A stretch of DNA of 64,000 bases, taken from NCBI GenBank assembly GCA_964596345.1, contig CAZQSZ010000005.1:186001-250000 (forward strand), read 5' to 3'. Source of the DNA: CADEDV01 sp964596345 (lineage in GTDB: Bacteria; Bacteroidota; Bacteroidia; Chitinophagales; Chitinophagaceae). The translations under genes were made by a program, and so were the position numbers. This document shows positions 49,591 to 59,446 of this stretch, in pieces (within the stretch, counting starts at the first letter, position 1; each line of letters opens with the position of its first letter). The notes under the pieces were generated by a model, which worked only from the letters and a program-made list of their open reading frames with translations, searched no databases and was not told the origin of the DNA.

Positions 49591-50757
49591 ATGAAAGCTT
49601 CGGTACCATACCAGGCAGAACTTGAACAAAATTTCAGGGCAGCATACCTGATCAGCCAGTTCATCCAGGAAACTATTTCTGAAGAAGATGAAGAGGAACT
49701 GGACCGGTGGATGCAGCAAAGTGAACTCAACATGCAGATCTTCGAGGACCTGACGGACGAATCCATGGTCCGTGATTTTTTGACATGGTACGCTGAGCGG
49801 GATACAGAACGAAAACTGGAGGAGGTCAAGAGAAGATTACAATTTACAAAACCAGGGAAAGTAATACCTATCTGGCGATATGCAGCAGCAGCCAGTGCAG
49901 TATTGTTATTGGGTGCAGGGATTTATTATTTTGGCCTTCGGGGAAATGAATCAACTGTTACTTCAACCGGTACTGAAACAGCGGATATATTGCCCGGTAA
50001 AGCCTCCGCCACCCTGACACTGGCCGATGGTAAAAAAATAGATCTGACCAACCTGCGTGATACCATCATCAGTAACGAAGTGCGGATTGTCAATGGCACA
50101 GTTGTTTACACAAGTACAGTATCAGCACCTGAAATGCATGAGATCAGCATCCCCCGCAAGGGTTTTTATGAACTGGTATTACCGGATGGCAGCAAGGCCT
50201 GGATCAATTCCAGTTCTTCTGTACGGTATCCTTCCCGGTTTACCGGAAACGAACGGCGGGTCATGGTAACAGGAGAAACTTATTTTGAAGTAGCCAAAGA
50301 TGCTGCTCATCCCTTTATTGTTACGGTAAATGGAGTGGATATTACAGCACTCGGCACTGCTTTTAATGTGAATGCTTATCCCAATGAGGACGGGTTACGT
50401 ATTACCCTGACGGAGGGAAAAATAAATGTTAATGCTGCCAATCGAAATGAGCAACTCTTACCGGGGCAACAAATTATTATACGACCGGGCGAATGGGAGA
50501 TCAGAACAATTGACATTTCTCCGGTTGTTGCCTGGACAAAGAACCAATTTAAATTAAAGAATACCAGCATTGAAGAAGTGATGCGGATGGCGGAGCGCTG
50601 GTATGATGCCAGGATTGTTTATAAAGGTAAAGTAACCGATCATTTTACCGGAACTATTGACCGGAATGTACCCATTTCCCAACTGCTGAAATTATTGGAA
50701 GCAACCGGGCAGGTACATTTTCAAATTGAAGGCGAAACCATTATTGTCACTCAGTAA
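49591..50757 (+). CDS. FecR-family anti-sigma factor
   Basis: A 388-residue protein: cytoplasmic N-terminal domain (residues 1-88), one membrane span near 92-110 (AAAASAVLLLGAGIYYFGL), then a periplasmic FecR domain (ADGKKIDLTNLRDT; LPDGSKAWINSSSSVRYPSR; GETYFEVAKDAAHPFIVTV). It ends in a DUF4974-type STN-binding domain (TSIEEVMRMAERWYDARIVY). It senses the SusC signalling domain and releases the sigma factor. Confidence 0.87.
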   Translation: MKASVPYQAELEQNFRAAYLISQFIQETISEEDEEELDRWMQQSELNMQIFEDLTDESMVRDFLTWYAERDTERKLEEVKRRLQFTKPGKVIPIWRYAAAASAVLLLGAGIYYFGLRGNESTVTSTGTETADILPGKASATLTLADGKKIDLTNLRDTIISNEVRIVNGTVVYTSTVSAPEMHEISIPRKGFYELVLPDGSKAWINSSSSVRYPSRFTGNERRVMVTGETYFEVAKDAAHPFIVTVNGVDITALGTAFNVNAYPNEDGLRITLTEGKINVNAANRNEQLLPGQQIIIRPGEWEIRTIDISPVVAWTKNQFKLKNTSIEEVMRMAERWYDARIVYKGKVTDHFTGTIDRNVPISQLLKLLEATGQVHFQIEGETIIVTQ

Positions 50758-50865
50758 GGTAGCCCCATAAAAAACCGGGTTGTGCGCTAACACTCCCCGG
50801 CGTGTCTGGGTTACCCCAACTATATCGCGGAAACGATTATTGATTCACCCAAACAACCCAAAGCT

Positions 50866-53800
50866 ATGCTTTTAACCCTAAAATGGAGACACCGATTCTT
50901 GCGCAAAGTGCTACTACCAGTTTCCCTTTTTGTGTCACTCAACGGGGCGGCACAATCATTTTCCTTCTCGTTTCAACGGGCATCCCTGGCAAAGGTTTTT
51001 GACAAAATTGAGCAACGGAGCAGTTACCGGTTCCTGTACTCCGAGGAAGTACTGGCCCTGGGCAACCCTGTCAGTTTTACCGTCAGCAATGCCCCTTTAG
51101 ATTCCATTCTCCGGTTATGCTTTTACCAGCAGCCGCTTGGCTACAGTATAGAAGGAAAACATATTATTGTCCGAAAAAAGATTATTGAAAAACCAGTCCC
51201 GCTTACAAGGGAATTGCGGGGAAAGGTGGTTAATACCGAAAATGAACCGCTTCCCGGGATTACCATTACCATCAAACAAAACGGATTGGCCATGGCCACC
51301 GATGTTCATGGCGAATTCTATTTCCTGAATTTACCAGCAAAAGCCACCTTACTCGTTACTGGTGGTGAAATTGTACCGCAGGAACTGGAGGCCAGTTCCA
51401 ACAGTTATCAATTGATCGTGGTGCAGCAGCGGATGAGTGTGTTGGATGAAACCATGGTGATAGCATACGGCAAGACTTCAAGGCGGCTTAGTACCGGGAC
51501 TGTTTTCAGTGTGAAAAGCAATGAGATAGCCAAACAGCCCATTTCCAATCCCTTGGCCGGTTTGGTGGGTCTGGTGCCCGGTCTTCAACTGACACCATTA
51601 AGCGGCAGTCCGGGTTCACAATACACTTTCCGGATAAGGGGGCAGAATAGCCTGGTTAATGGGAACGATCCCCTGATCGTGGTAGATGGAATACCGTACC
51701 CGGTTACCACCATAAATTCTTTCAGCGGTGCAGGCGTTTTTTCGAGTCCTCTAGCGATATTAAACCCTGACGATATTGAAAGCATCGAAGTGCTTAAAGA
51801 CGCGGACGCCACAGCCATCTACGGCAGTAGGGGAGCGAATGGTGTAATCTTAATCATCACAAAAAAACCGACAGCAGGGAAAACCCGGGTTCAGGCAAGA
51901 ACATATGGCGGCTTCGGAAGGATCACACGCAACCTGGAACTGCTTCAAACTCCTGATTATATCCAGATGCGACGCGAAGCATATCGAAACGATGGAACGA
52001 CGCCGACAACAGCTAATGCACCTGACCTTCTTGTATGGGATACAACACGAAATACGGACTGGCAAAAGGAATTTATTGGCAATACTATGCGTGTTTTTGA
52101 TGGAAAGATAGATGTTAGTGGTGGCACTGCGCTCACTCAATTCCTTTTCAATACCGGTATACACCGGGAATCAACAGTATTGCCGGACGATGATTTTGGA
52201 GAAAGGAAATTTTCGGCAGGTGTAAATATTCACCATCATACTGAAGACAATCGATTTGACTTAAATGTCGCTACGACTTATTCAAGAAATGACACTTATT
52301 TACCCCAAGGAGATTTTACAAGTCAAATCCTGATCGCTCCTAATGCTCCTGCTTTATACAAACCAACAGGAGAACTTAACTGGGAAAACTCTACCTGGCT
52401 TAATCCTTTGAGTACTTTAAGGAAGACCTACCGAAGTGAATCTGAAAGTTCAATTAATACTATTTCTTTAGCGGCTCGTCCTCTTCCGGGATTTGAAGCT
52501 AAGGTTACTGTCGGTTACTCTATGATTCGTGCCAGCGACCGAATCAGAACCCCAAAATCATCTTTCGACCCAGCCCAGAATGCTTCAGTATCTGCTGGAT
52601 TTGGAAGTAATATGATCAATACGCTAATTATAGAGCCACAAATCAATTATAAGCGTGACTTAAAGTCGTTACGACTGGAAGTACTTACAGGCGGAACGAT
52701 TCAATCAACTTCCCAGAAAGGACTTTCACAAACAGGTACGGGTTATCCCAGTGATGACCTCCTGAATAGTTTGCGTGCAGCCGCCACCGTGACTACCAAC
52801 GGAGAAACCAACCTCTCTTACCGGTATACTGGGTTATTCTCCCGAATCACTGCAAGCCTTAAGCAACGATATTTGCTTACGTTAAATGCAAGAAGAGATG
52901 GTTCAAGCCGGTACGGACCGGAAAGCAGATATGCGACTTTTGGGTCGGTTGGTACTTCATGGGTCTTTTCGAAAGAGAATTTTTTATCCAAGTCCAAATT
53001 AATCAGCTTCGGAAAAATTAAATTTAGTGCTGGTGTTACCGGTAATGATCAAATTGGTGATTACAATTATTTCGATTTGTATACCCCGTCACTTTTCCCC
53101 TATTTAGGTATAACACCTTACCAGCCAAACAAGCTTTATAATCCTGAATATAGCTGGGAAAAGGTTTATAAAGTTGAAACAGGTCTTGACTTGGGGTTCT
53201 GGAAAGACCGCGTACTGATCGGGCTTAATTATTATCACAATACAACGGGCAATCAACTTGTCCAATATCCATTGCCTCCGAGTACCGGGTTTACAGGTAT
53301 ATTGAGGAACCTCCCAGCAAAGATCCGAAATACCGGTGTGGAGATAGTACTGAGTACCGTTAATATCCAGCAAAAGAATTTAAAATGGTCGACCTCGTTC
53401 AATCTTACTATCCCGAAGAACAAGCTACTGGCGTTCGATAATCTGGCCAACTCTTCCTATGCCAATACGTATGTTATAGGAAAGCCCCTGACTATTGCTA
53501 AACGCTATTTTAACCTTGGTGTAGACCCCCAAACCGGAATATATATTTACCAGGACGTTGATCGTGACAACAAAATATCGGCCCCAAACGATCAGCAATC
53601 AGTAGTTTTTACCGGCCAACAATATTATGGCGGCTTCGAGAACGTCATTCAATATAAAAAGTTGACAATAAGCTTGAATCTTCAATTCGTCCGGCAAAAA
53701 AATGCAACCAGTTATTTATCTCTGTTCGGCCGGCCCGGAACAGTATCAAATCAACCTAGGCTTGTGATGAATCGCTGGCAGCATGCTGGAGACATTACCT

Positions 53801-54075
53801 CCATTCAGCGTTTCAGTAATTCCAACAGTCTTGCTACTACAGGCTATTCCAATTTAAGATTAAGTGATGCAGCTTACAGTAACGCTTCATTTATCCGTCT
53901 TCGGAATCTATACTTGTCTTATGTGGCCTTAAAAACAAAAGTTGGTGAATTGCAGGTTTTCCTACAAGGGCAAAATTTGTTTACCATCACTAAATACCAA
54001 AGTTTCGATCCTGAAACAAAATCGTTGATGCCTCCGCTTAGTATGCTTACGCTGGGATTGCTGTACAAACTTTAA
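50866..54075 (+). CDS. SusC/RagA TonB-dependent transporter with STN domain
   Basis: A 1069-residue outer membrane transporter. After the signal (residues 1-28) comes the secretin/TonB N-terminal signalling domain (LAKVFDKIEQRSSYRFLYSE), a carboxypeptidase-like beta domain (LRGKVVNTENEPLPGITITI), the plug (DPLIVVDGIPYPVTT; SIEVLKDADATAIYGSRGAN) and the barrel ending LGLLYKL. The STN domain signals to FecR, so the operon is self-inducing upon substrate binding. No hydrolase is encoded beside it, so the substrate is not obviously a glycan. Confidence 0.9.
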   Translation: MLLTLKWRHRFLRKVLLPVSLFVSLNGAAQSFSFSFQRASLAKVFDKIEQRSSYRFLYSEEVLALGNPVSFTVSNAPLDSILRLCFYQQPLGYSIEGKHIIVRKKIIEKPVPLTRELRGKVVNTENEPLPGITITIKQNGLAMATDVHGEFYFLNLPAKATLLVTGGEIVPQELEASSNSYQLIVVQQRMSVLDETMVIAYGKTSRRLSTGTVFSVKSNEIAKQPISNPLAGLVGLVPGLQLTPLSGSPGSQYTFRIRGQNSLVNGNDPLIVVDGIPYPVTTINSFSGAGVFSSPLAILNPDDIESIEVLKDADATAIYGSRGANGVILIITKKPTAGKTRVQARTYGGFGRITRNLELLQTPDYIQMRREAYRNDGTTPTTANAPDLLVWDTTRNTDWQKEFIGNTMRVFDGKIDVSGGTALTQFLFNTGIHRESTVLPDDDFGERKFSAGVNIHHHTEDNRFDLNVATTYSRNDTYLPQGDFTSQILIAPNAPALYKPTGELNWENSTWLNPLSTLRKTYRSESESSINTISLAARPLPGFEAKVTVGYSMIRASDRIRTPKSSFDPAQNASVSAGFGSNMINTLIIEPQINYKRDLKSLRLEVLTGGTIQSTSQKGLSQTGTGYPSDDLLNSLRAAATVTTNGETNLSYRYTGLFSRITASLKQRYLLTLNARRDGSSRYGPESRYATFGSVGTSWVFSKENFLSKSKLISFGKIKFSAGVTGNDQIGDYNYFDLYTPSLFPYLGITPYQPNKLYNPEYSWEKVYKVETGLDLGFWKDRVLIGLNYYHNTTGNQLVQYPLPPSTGFTGILRNLPAKIRNTGVEIVLSTVNIQQKNLKWSTSFNLTIPKNKLLAFDNLANSSYANTYVIGKPLTIAKRYFNLGVDPQTGIYIYQDVDRDNKISAPNDQQSVVFTGQQYYGGFENVIQYKKLTISLNLQFVRQKNATSYLSLFGRPGTVSNQPRLVMNRWQHAGDITSIQRFSNSNSLATTGYSNLRLSDAAYSNASFIRLRNLYLSYVALKTKVGELQVFLQGQNLFTITKYQSFDPETKSLMPPLSMLTLGLLYKL

Positions 54076-54086
54076 AAAAATTAGCT

Positions 54087-55460
54087 ATGACAAGAACTTA
54101 TTATATCCTTTATCTGGCAATTATTCTTTTAACCTCCTGCAAAAAATACCTGGATGTAGGTAGTCCTGATACACAATTGACCGGAGAAACATTATTTAAC
54201 TCTGATGCAACGGCGACTGCCGCTTTGCTAAGTATCTACTCCCAAATGGAGTCGTCCGGTTTGGCCTATCAATCTTTCTTAATTTTCGGAACAGCATCGG
54301 ATGAAGCTGTTAACTACCGCACTGCTGCAGACGCGGTGGCGATATCCAACAATAACATTACTCCCGATAACGGACCTGTTACCAACATGTGGAGCAATTA
54401 TTATTCTTATATCTACCAGGCTAATGCGATCATCAGGGGTATTGAGAAGAGCAGCAATATTACCCCTGCTATTAAAAATTACCTGTTAGGCGAGGCTTAT
54501 TTTATCAGGGCATGGTGTCATTTTTATTTGCTCCAGTATTTTGGGAATATTCCCTTTAACACTTCCACTGACTACAGGGTCAATCTCGCACAAGTTCAGG
54601 AGGATGCTAATGGAATTTACCCGAAGATTATTGCTGACCTTACAACCAGTTCAAACCTGGTATCGAGCCACTATCTAAGTGCAACGAACAATATTACCAC
54701 AGAGAGGGTGCGTGTCAATAAAGCCGCGGTAATGGCGTTGCTTGCCAAAGTATACCTGAATGCAGGCAACTGGGCGAAGGCAGAAGAAGCGGCGAATTAT
54801 GTTCTTGCTCAATCATCATATTCCTTAACCAGCAATCTGAATAATGTTTTCCTGAAAAACAGTTCAGAAGCCATTTGGCAATTGCAGGCAAACATTGCCG
54901 GATTTAATTCCTATGCCGGAGGTACGATTCAGCCTACCAGTTCTACACCAACGGTTATAAGCCTTACAAAAAATCTGATCGATAGTTTTTCAGCCGGTGA
55001 CCAGCGAAAGATCAACTGGGTAAAGACCACAACAGTAGGTGCCAATACTTATTACTGGTGGTATAAGTATAAGGTTGGACAAAATGCACCTTCAATTACA
55101 GAATATACAATGATGATCAGGTTGGCGGATATAATTCTTATACGATCTGAGGCGAGAATGGAGTTGGACAAGCTAAGTGACGGATTGGCCGATCTGAATG
55201 TTATTCGTTTACGGGCCGGATTAGCAGCGCTTTCAACGCTTACAAAAGAACAATTACGGGACGCTATCTATAAAGAACGTCGCTGTGAACTGTTCGGAGA
55301 GTTTAGCGACAGGTGGATTGATCTGAAACGAAGCGGTAAAATCAACACTATACTTGGAAACATCAAAGGAAGCAACTGGGTAAGCACTGATCAATTGTTT
55401 CCCATACCACTTATCGAGATGCTGAGGCATCCCGGCATGCAGCAAAACCCCGGATATTAA
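54087..55460 (+). CDS. SusD/RagB nutrient-binding lipoprotein
   Basis: A 457-residue lipoprotein (lipobox LLTSCKK). It has the SusD helical TPR core: YQANAIIRGIEKSSNITPAI, LGEAYFIRAWCHFYLLQYFGN, VNKAAVMALLAKVYLNAGNW and the C-terminal RSEARMELDKLS, ERRCELFGEFSDRWIDLKRS. It caps the SusC barrel and binds substrate on the cell surface. It starts 11 bp after the SusC gene. Confidence 0.9.
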   Translation: MTRTYYILYLAIILLTSCKKYLDVGSPDTQLTGETLFNSDATATAALLSIYSQMESSGLAYQSFLIFGTASDEAVNYRTAADAVAISNNNITPDNGPVTNMWSNYYSYIYQANAIIRGIEKSSNITPAIKNYLLGEAYFIRAWCHFYLLQYFGNIPFNTSTDYRVNLAQVQEDANGIYPKIIADLTTSSNLVSSHYLSATNNITTERVRVNKAAVMALLAKVYLNAGNWAKAEEAANYVLAQSSYSLTSNLNNVFLKNSSEAIWQLQANIAGFNSYAGGTIQPTSSTPTVISLTKNLIDSFSAGDQRKINWVKTTTVGANTYYWWYKYKVGQNAPSITEYTMMIRLADIILIRSEARMELDKLSDGLADLNVIRLRAGLAALSTLTKEQLRDAIYKERRCELFGEFSDRWIDLKRSGKINTILGNIKGSNWVSTDQLFPIPLIEMLRHPGMQQNPGY

Positions 55461-55470
55461 AAATTAGAAA

Positions 55471-56673
55471 ATGAAACGTATTCAAGTAATAATCGCTTTT
55501 TCCCTATTTTTTTACGTAACCGTTTTCGGGCAAAATGATTATAGGAGAAGGCCCTTTCCTTTCAAAGATCTATCGACAGAATTTCAAAAAGAGGTCAATA
55601 ATTCAAAGCCGCGTATTTTCTATTTATTTTCTTCTGCCTGTTCGGGTGCTTATGATCCATTGCTTCGTTTGAAATCACTCCAGGATTCAATTGGGGACCA
55701 ATTACAAGTGGCATTAATCGGCAGAAACAATTACAAAACACAGACAGATTACAAACACTATAAGGAGTTTTATCACTACGAATTCCCGGTTACATTTGAT
55801 ACTGCTATCTTTAAAGCTTTACTTATCAGGTATGATCCTACCCTTGTATGGGTCAATAGTGAAGGAGAAATTATAGCGCAAACTGGAACAGCCGTTGTGA
55901 ATCAGGAAAATCTATTTCAATTCATTCATAACGGAATTCCACCCAAAGTTCATAGCAACAAGGTATTAGGCCCGCCCAATATTATTTACGTAAGCAAACT
56001 TTCAGAAGGACAGGATGGCGTACTCTTAGACGCACCCTTTGCAATAGAAAAAAGGATAACTTCCTTCCAGGCACAAGCTGCTACGATGGAACAGTTATTC
56101 CAACTGGCCTTCCTGAAAAGGAGAATGTTATACTATGGGGACTCCCTATATGCACAAATAGAAACTACACCCGTGCTGGAAGATTTCTCTTCTACTGACT
56201 CATTATTACTTCAAAAAAAATACAATTACTCTTTTGGATGTACTGATTCCAAGCAGACCGACATTACTGAATGGATGCAACAGGACTTGCAGCGGATTTT
56301 TCCTTTTAAAGCCCGCCTGGATATCAAACAAATGCCTTACTGGGCTTTTATCGCTATTAACGGTGATACCACAAAGGTCGCTACCAAATATAAAGTAACC
56401 TCAGGGGTTGCGTCTAACACTGAAATTAAGGTGAACAACTGTGAACGATTTAATCTTCTTGTTCAACTTCGTCGTTTCTATCCATTTGATCCGGTTATCA
56501 TCGATGAAACAAATATGAAGGGCAATATAGATATTCAAATCGAAGGAGTATTATCAGATTTTGCCACCTTAAAAGCGCAGCTAAATAAAAATGGGTTTGA
56601 TTTAGTAAATAGGGAAAAGCCGACCAAGGTTCTTGTACTGACTCCAAAAAACGAAAGCGTTACAAGGCATTAA
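55471..56673 (+). CDS. thioredoxin-fold protein with degenerate active site
   Basis: A 400-residue exported protein (signal ending TVFGQ). Residues 45-150 resemble a TlpA/thioredoxin domain (KPRIFYLFSSACSGAYDPLL; PTLVWVNSEGEIIAQTG), but the CxxC is reduced to a single Cys (SACSGAY), so it should not exchange disulfides normally. The C-terminal 240 residues look like an extra domain with PFDPVIIDETNMKGNIDIQI. These proteins regularly follow SusC/SusD in this family. Substrate unknown. Confidence 0.65.
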   Translation: MKRIQVIIAFSLFFYVTVFGQNDYRRRPFPFKDLSTEFQKEVNNSKPRIFYLFSSACSGAYDPLLRLKSLQDSIGDQLQVALIGRNNYKTQTDYKHYKEFYHYEFPVTFDTAIFKALLIRYDPTLVWVNSEGEIIAQTGTAVVNQENLFQFIHNGIPPKVHSNKVLGPPNIIYVSKLSEGQDGVLLDAPFAIEKRITSFQAQAATMEQLFQLAFLKRRMLYYGDSLYAQIETTPVLEDFSSTDSLLLQKKYNYSFGCTDSKQTDITEWMQQDLQRIFPFKARLDIKQMPYWAFIAINGDTTKVATKYKVTSGVASNTEIKVNNCERFNLLVQLRRFYPFDPVIIDETNMKGNIDIQIEGVLSDFATLKAQLNKNGFDLVNREKPTKVLVLTPKNESVTRH

Positions 56674-56692
56674 CCTTGTAACGCTACGAAAA

Positions 56693-56962
56693 CTACTCGT
56701 TGTATTTCAGTTCATTGCCAGAGGTGGCAGACATGGATTTGTACACTGTAACCAGGTCGTTAGGAATAGTCGGGGTTTCCGGGTTATCGATCTGGCAGAC
56801 AATTGCAGATCCCTCAGGACATACAGCAGACGCTTCAATCGCATGCCAGCCATTGCTGTCCTGGAAATAATATTCATCCTGCTCACGGTTAGTGCCGGAA
56901 CTGAAGGAACTGAATGTAATCGCCAGCACTGCGGCGAAAATCGCAATCAAATACTTTTTCAT
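56693..56962 (-). CDS. DUF6520-like small exported protein
   Basis: An 89-residue protein with a signal peptide (MKKYLIAIFAAVLAITFSSF) and a mature part with two cysteines (AVCPEGSAIVCQIDNPETPT). DUF6520 members are found beside MauE-like proteins in Bacteroidetes, as here. The short acidic mature peptide could be substrate or signal for the neighbouring SusC/SusD and thioredoxin-fold proteins; that is inference. Confidence 0.65.
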   Translation of the reverse strand: MKKYLIAIFAAVLAITFSSFSSGTNREQDEYYFQDSNGWHAIEASAVCPEGSAIVCQIDNPETPTIPNDLVTVYKSMSATSGNELKYNE

Positions 56963-56990
56963 GTTTCAATATTTAAACGGTTAATGCCTA

Positions 56991-57446
56991 CTATATCACA
57001 GGTGTTCGGCTACTCCTGTTTATCATGATAAAATGTTTATTCCAGTAGCAAGCTAATATCCCAGCCAGCAGGAACCCGCTGTTAAGAACCAGGTGCTCTT
57101 TCCAGTTCAACTGCTGGAGTACACCCCCGCAGGAACATGGGAGTTCTTCCATGGTTGCAAGTATGAATGCCACGTACAACGTGAAAATTCCCATTAACCC
57201 GGTACCGGTCAATAATCCATAATGTCTTGTACGGGGGATGATCAGCAAAATGGCTATGGCTATTTCCATGGCAGGAATCATTCCTGCAAGCAGGGTGGCA
57301 TAGGGCCTAAGTACCGGCGTATGCGATATTGAACCGATAAAGAAAGGAATATCCCTGAACTTCATAATCGCTGTGTACAAAAAAAGCAGCACATAGAGGG
57401 CTACAACAATTTCAATGTACAGTTGTTTTGGCAGCGATCTTTTCAT
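56991..57446 (-). CDS. MauE/DoxX-like membrane protein
   Basis: A 151-residue protein with four spans (YIEIVVALYVLLFLYTAIMK; LLAGMIPAMEIAIAILLII; GLLTGTGLMGIFTLYVAFIL; LVLNSGFLLAGILACYW). A cysteine pair sits in LPCSCGGVLQQL between spans three and four, like the MauE/VKOR-DoxX redox group. It may keep a partner's cysteines in the right redox state. It lies 28 bp upstream of the DUF6520 gene on the minus strand. Confidence 0.7.
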   Translation of the reverse strand: MKRSLPKQLYIEIVVALYVLLFLYTAIMKFRDIPFFIGSISHTPVLRPYATLLAGMIPAMEIAIAILLIIPRTRHYGLLTGTGLMGIFTLYVAFILATMEELPCSCGGVLQQLNWKEHLVLNSGFLLAGILACYWNKHFIMINRSSRTPVI

Positions 57447-57608
57447 ATACTAAATCTCAGCTAACGATTCTGCACTTTGGTTATTCAAAGTGAAAAGATA
57501 GTTGCGCTATTTGTTTGCATAGGATTTCACTTTGAAAAGCTCTTGTATCTGTTTGAACAACTAAAGGACTTCACCGACTTTATATATTTCACTTCTCATT
57601 TGAACAAT

Positions 57609-58451
57609 ATGCGAGCCGTCATGCAACGATTATATGAGAAAATGGAAGAAAGGATAAGGGAAATCCAGTCAGCATCCTTCCCCCTGCTGAAGGAGACATC
57701 CCAGTGCATTAATGTATGCCAGGAAGCGCTTCAGGAGCTAAGAAAAATGGTGGAGAAAAACCCGCTGAAGGACAGCAAGGAAGAAATTGAGTTCTTCAAG
57801 GAAATGAAACCCAAGTTCTATTCCCAGTTTATTTATTATGTAAAAGTATTTCATATTGGGATTAACCGGCCCGCAGCCAGCGACAAAGTCCAAATTGCTT
57901 ACCTGGAATCGCACCTCAGCCGGATCAAGCATTTTTTTGATAATAACCTAGATTTCTATCAATACTACCGAAGCGGGGCCACGCATTTTGATGAAGTCTA
58001 TTTTATCAGGGGACAGGAAGATGTCCGGCTCTTACCGGATGATCTTACGTTGAGCATAGATCACAGTTTCTCCACGACACAGAGTTATAAGGTCTCCAAA
58101 CTGTTTGCCTATGAACTTCTTCGCATCTATCTTAATACAGCAATATCCTCTATTCAGTTGACGGATCCCCCCGAACCTAAAAACATTGAGAAGAAACTGC
58201 AATGGACCGGTGCTAAAGTTTCGCTGATCGAGCTGATATATTCTCTGCAAACAACCGGTGTGATCAATAATGGTACCGCCGATATTAAGCTCCTGACCAA
58301 TTTCTTTGAACGAACCTTCCAGGTAGATTTGGGAAACGTTTACAATGTTTTCCAGGAAATGCGGATCCGTAAAAAAAACAGGAGCAGTTTTCTGGATCAA
58401 TTGAAGGAGCGGCTGATTCAACGGATGGATGAGGCGGATGAAGATTATTAG
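57609..58451 (+). CDS. rteC: RteC-like regulatory protein
   Basis: A 280-residue protein from ATG 57609; the upstream frame extension to 57477 lacks conservation-like features. It is a helical RteC-family protein: ETSQCINVCQEALQELRKMV, HLSRIKHFFDNNLDFYQYYR, SGATHFDEVYFIRGQED, KKLQWTGAKVSLIELIYSLQ and FFERTFQVDLGNVYNVFQEM. In CTnDOT-type elements RteC is needed for excision through activation of exc genes. It supports an integrative element here. Confidence 0.85.
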   Translation: MRAVMQRLYEKMEERIREIQSASFPLLKETSQCINVCQEALQELRKMVEKNPLKDSKEEIEFFKEMKPKFYSQFIYYVKVFHIGINRPAASDKVQIAYLESHLSRIKHFFDNNLDFYQYYRSGATHFDEVYFIRGQEDVRLLPDDLTLSIDHSFSTTQSYKVSKLFAYELLRIYLNTAISSIQLTDPPEPKNIEKKLQWTGAKVSLIELIYSLQTTGVINNGTADIKLLTNFFERTFQVDLGNVYNVFQEMRIRKKNRSSFLDQLKERLIQRMDEADEDY

Positions 58452-58632
58452 AACAGCTTCCGGGTCATTTATTTCCCCCTTTTGATGTATTTCTACCGCG
58501 CAGTATTACTTCTGCTATTCAGGAATTCTGATTATTTCCCTCTTATCCGAATATTTATTTCTCCCGACTCGGGAACATCTATTGAAGGATCGCTTTCCAG
58601 TCAGCCCATATTTGCATTACAAACGAAACGAC

Positions 58633-59013
58633 ATGTTACAAAATATTTCCTGGTCACAATTCTGGCTGGTCATTATCCTGACAAGCTTTATCTATTATCT
58701 CCTTATCTGGATCATTATCTATAAGGCAAAGTTATCAGTTATGAGGCTCAAGCCCCACTTTTCCGAAGAGGTATTTAACTCTGGAACCGACAGAGAGGAT
58801 ATTAATGTTATCCTTCGTGACCTGGAAAGAGCTTTTGAAAACAAGCAAAATAAAAGCGAACTCATCCTGGCCTTACGAAAAAAAATCCAAACCTACCAGG
58901 AGATAGAAGACCCCGGTTTCCGGGACTCGATTAACCGGTTCATTCTGTCAGAAAGCCAAACTAAATGCTCCATCCGTCTGGAAGAGGATGATCTGAGGAC
59001 CCTATGGAAATGA
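58633..59013 (+). CDS. small transfer-region membrane protein
   Basis: A 126-residue protein from ATG 58633 (MLQNISWSQFWLVIILTSFI), with one membrane span near residues 8-30 and a cytoplasmic tail rich in charge (EDINVILRDLERAFENKQNK). The earlier in-frame start at 58582 is less likely. It sits just upstream of traE and probably belongs to the transfer operon. It is comparable to TraD-position proteins of Bacteroidetes elements, but I cannot name it. Confidence 0.6.
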   Translation: MLQNISWSQFWLVIILTSFIYYLLIWIIIYKAKLSVMRLKPHFSEEVFNSGTDREDINVILRDLERAFENKQNKSELILALRKKIQTYQEIEDPGFRDSINRFILSESQTKCSIRLEEDDLRTLWK

Positions 59014-59037
59014 CGTGATGGAGCAGCGAACCCTATC

Positions 59038-59050
59038 TCCCCAAAGGGGA
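59038..59050. repeat. short palindromic repeat, copy 1
   Basis: TCCCC-AAA-GGGGA (59038-59050) lies 33 bp before the traE ATG. A near-identical copy lies after traE at 59396-59408. Both sit in a context of CCCTAAATC/CTATCTC-type bases. Confidence 0.6.
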
Positions 59051-59082
59051 ACTATTATAAAGGAAAACTTAAAACTGTGTGT

Positions 59083-59376
59083 ATGAAAAAAGTGAGCTTA
59101 TTCTTTCTGTTAATGATCATAACTGCCTGCGTATTTGCACAGGATGGCAATGCAGGTATCAATGAAGCAAATACCAAGGTCAGAAGTTATTTCGCTGCCG
59201 GCACCAACCTGATGTATGCAGTCGGTGCGGTACTTGGTTTGATCGGGGCTGTCAAGGTTTATTCAAAATGGAACAGCGGTGACCCGGATACCAGCAAAGT
59301 TGCTGCTGCCTGGTTCGGGTCCTGCGTGTTCCTTGTGGTTGTGGCCACCGTGATCCGAAGCTTTTTTGGTGTATAA
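59083..59376 (+). CDS. traE: TraE (DUF4134) conjugation protein
   Basis: A 97-residue protein with a signal-like N-terminus (MKKVSLFFLLMIITACVFAQ) and two spans (NLMYAVGAVLGLIGAVKVYS; AAWFGSCVFLVVVATVIRSF). It is typical of TraE/VirB2-like DUF4134, the likely pilin or pore component of Bacteroidetes conjugation machinery. ATG 59083 was chosen over the in-frame GTG at 59077. Confidence 0.88.
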   Translation: MKKVSLFFLLMIITACVFAQDGNAGINEANTKVRSYFAAGTNLMYAVGAVLGLIGAVKVYSKWNSGDPDTSKVAAAWFGSCVFLVVVATVIRSFFGV

Positions 59377-59395
59377 CACCCTAAATCCCTCTAAA

Positions 59396-59408
59396 TCCCC
59401 AAAGGGGG
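59396..59408. repeat. short palindromic repeat, copy 2
   Basis: TCCCC-AAA-GGGGG (59396-59408), preceded by CTAAATCCCTCTAAATC. It is the second copy of the palindrome found before traE. Together they bracket the traE gene and stand just before the T9SS protein gene. Confidence 0.6.
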
Positions 59409-59446
59409 CTTACAAGAATGTCTTTTTAAATCTAAAATCATCACTT

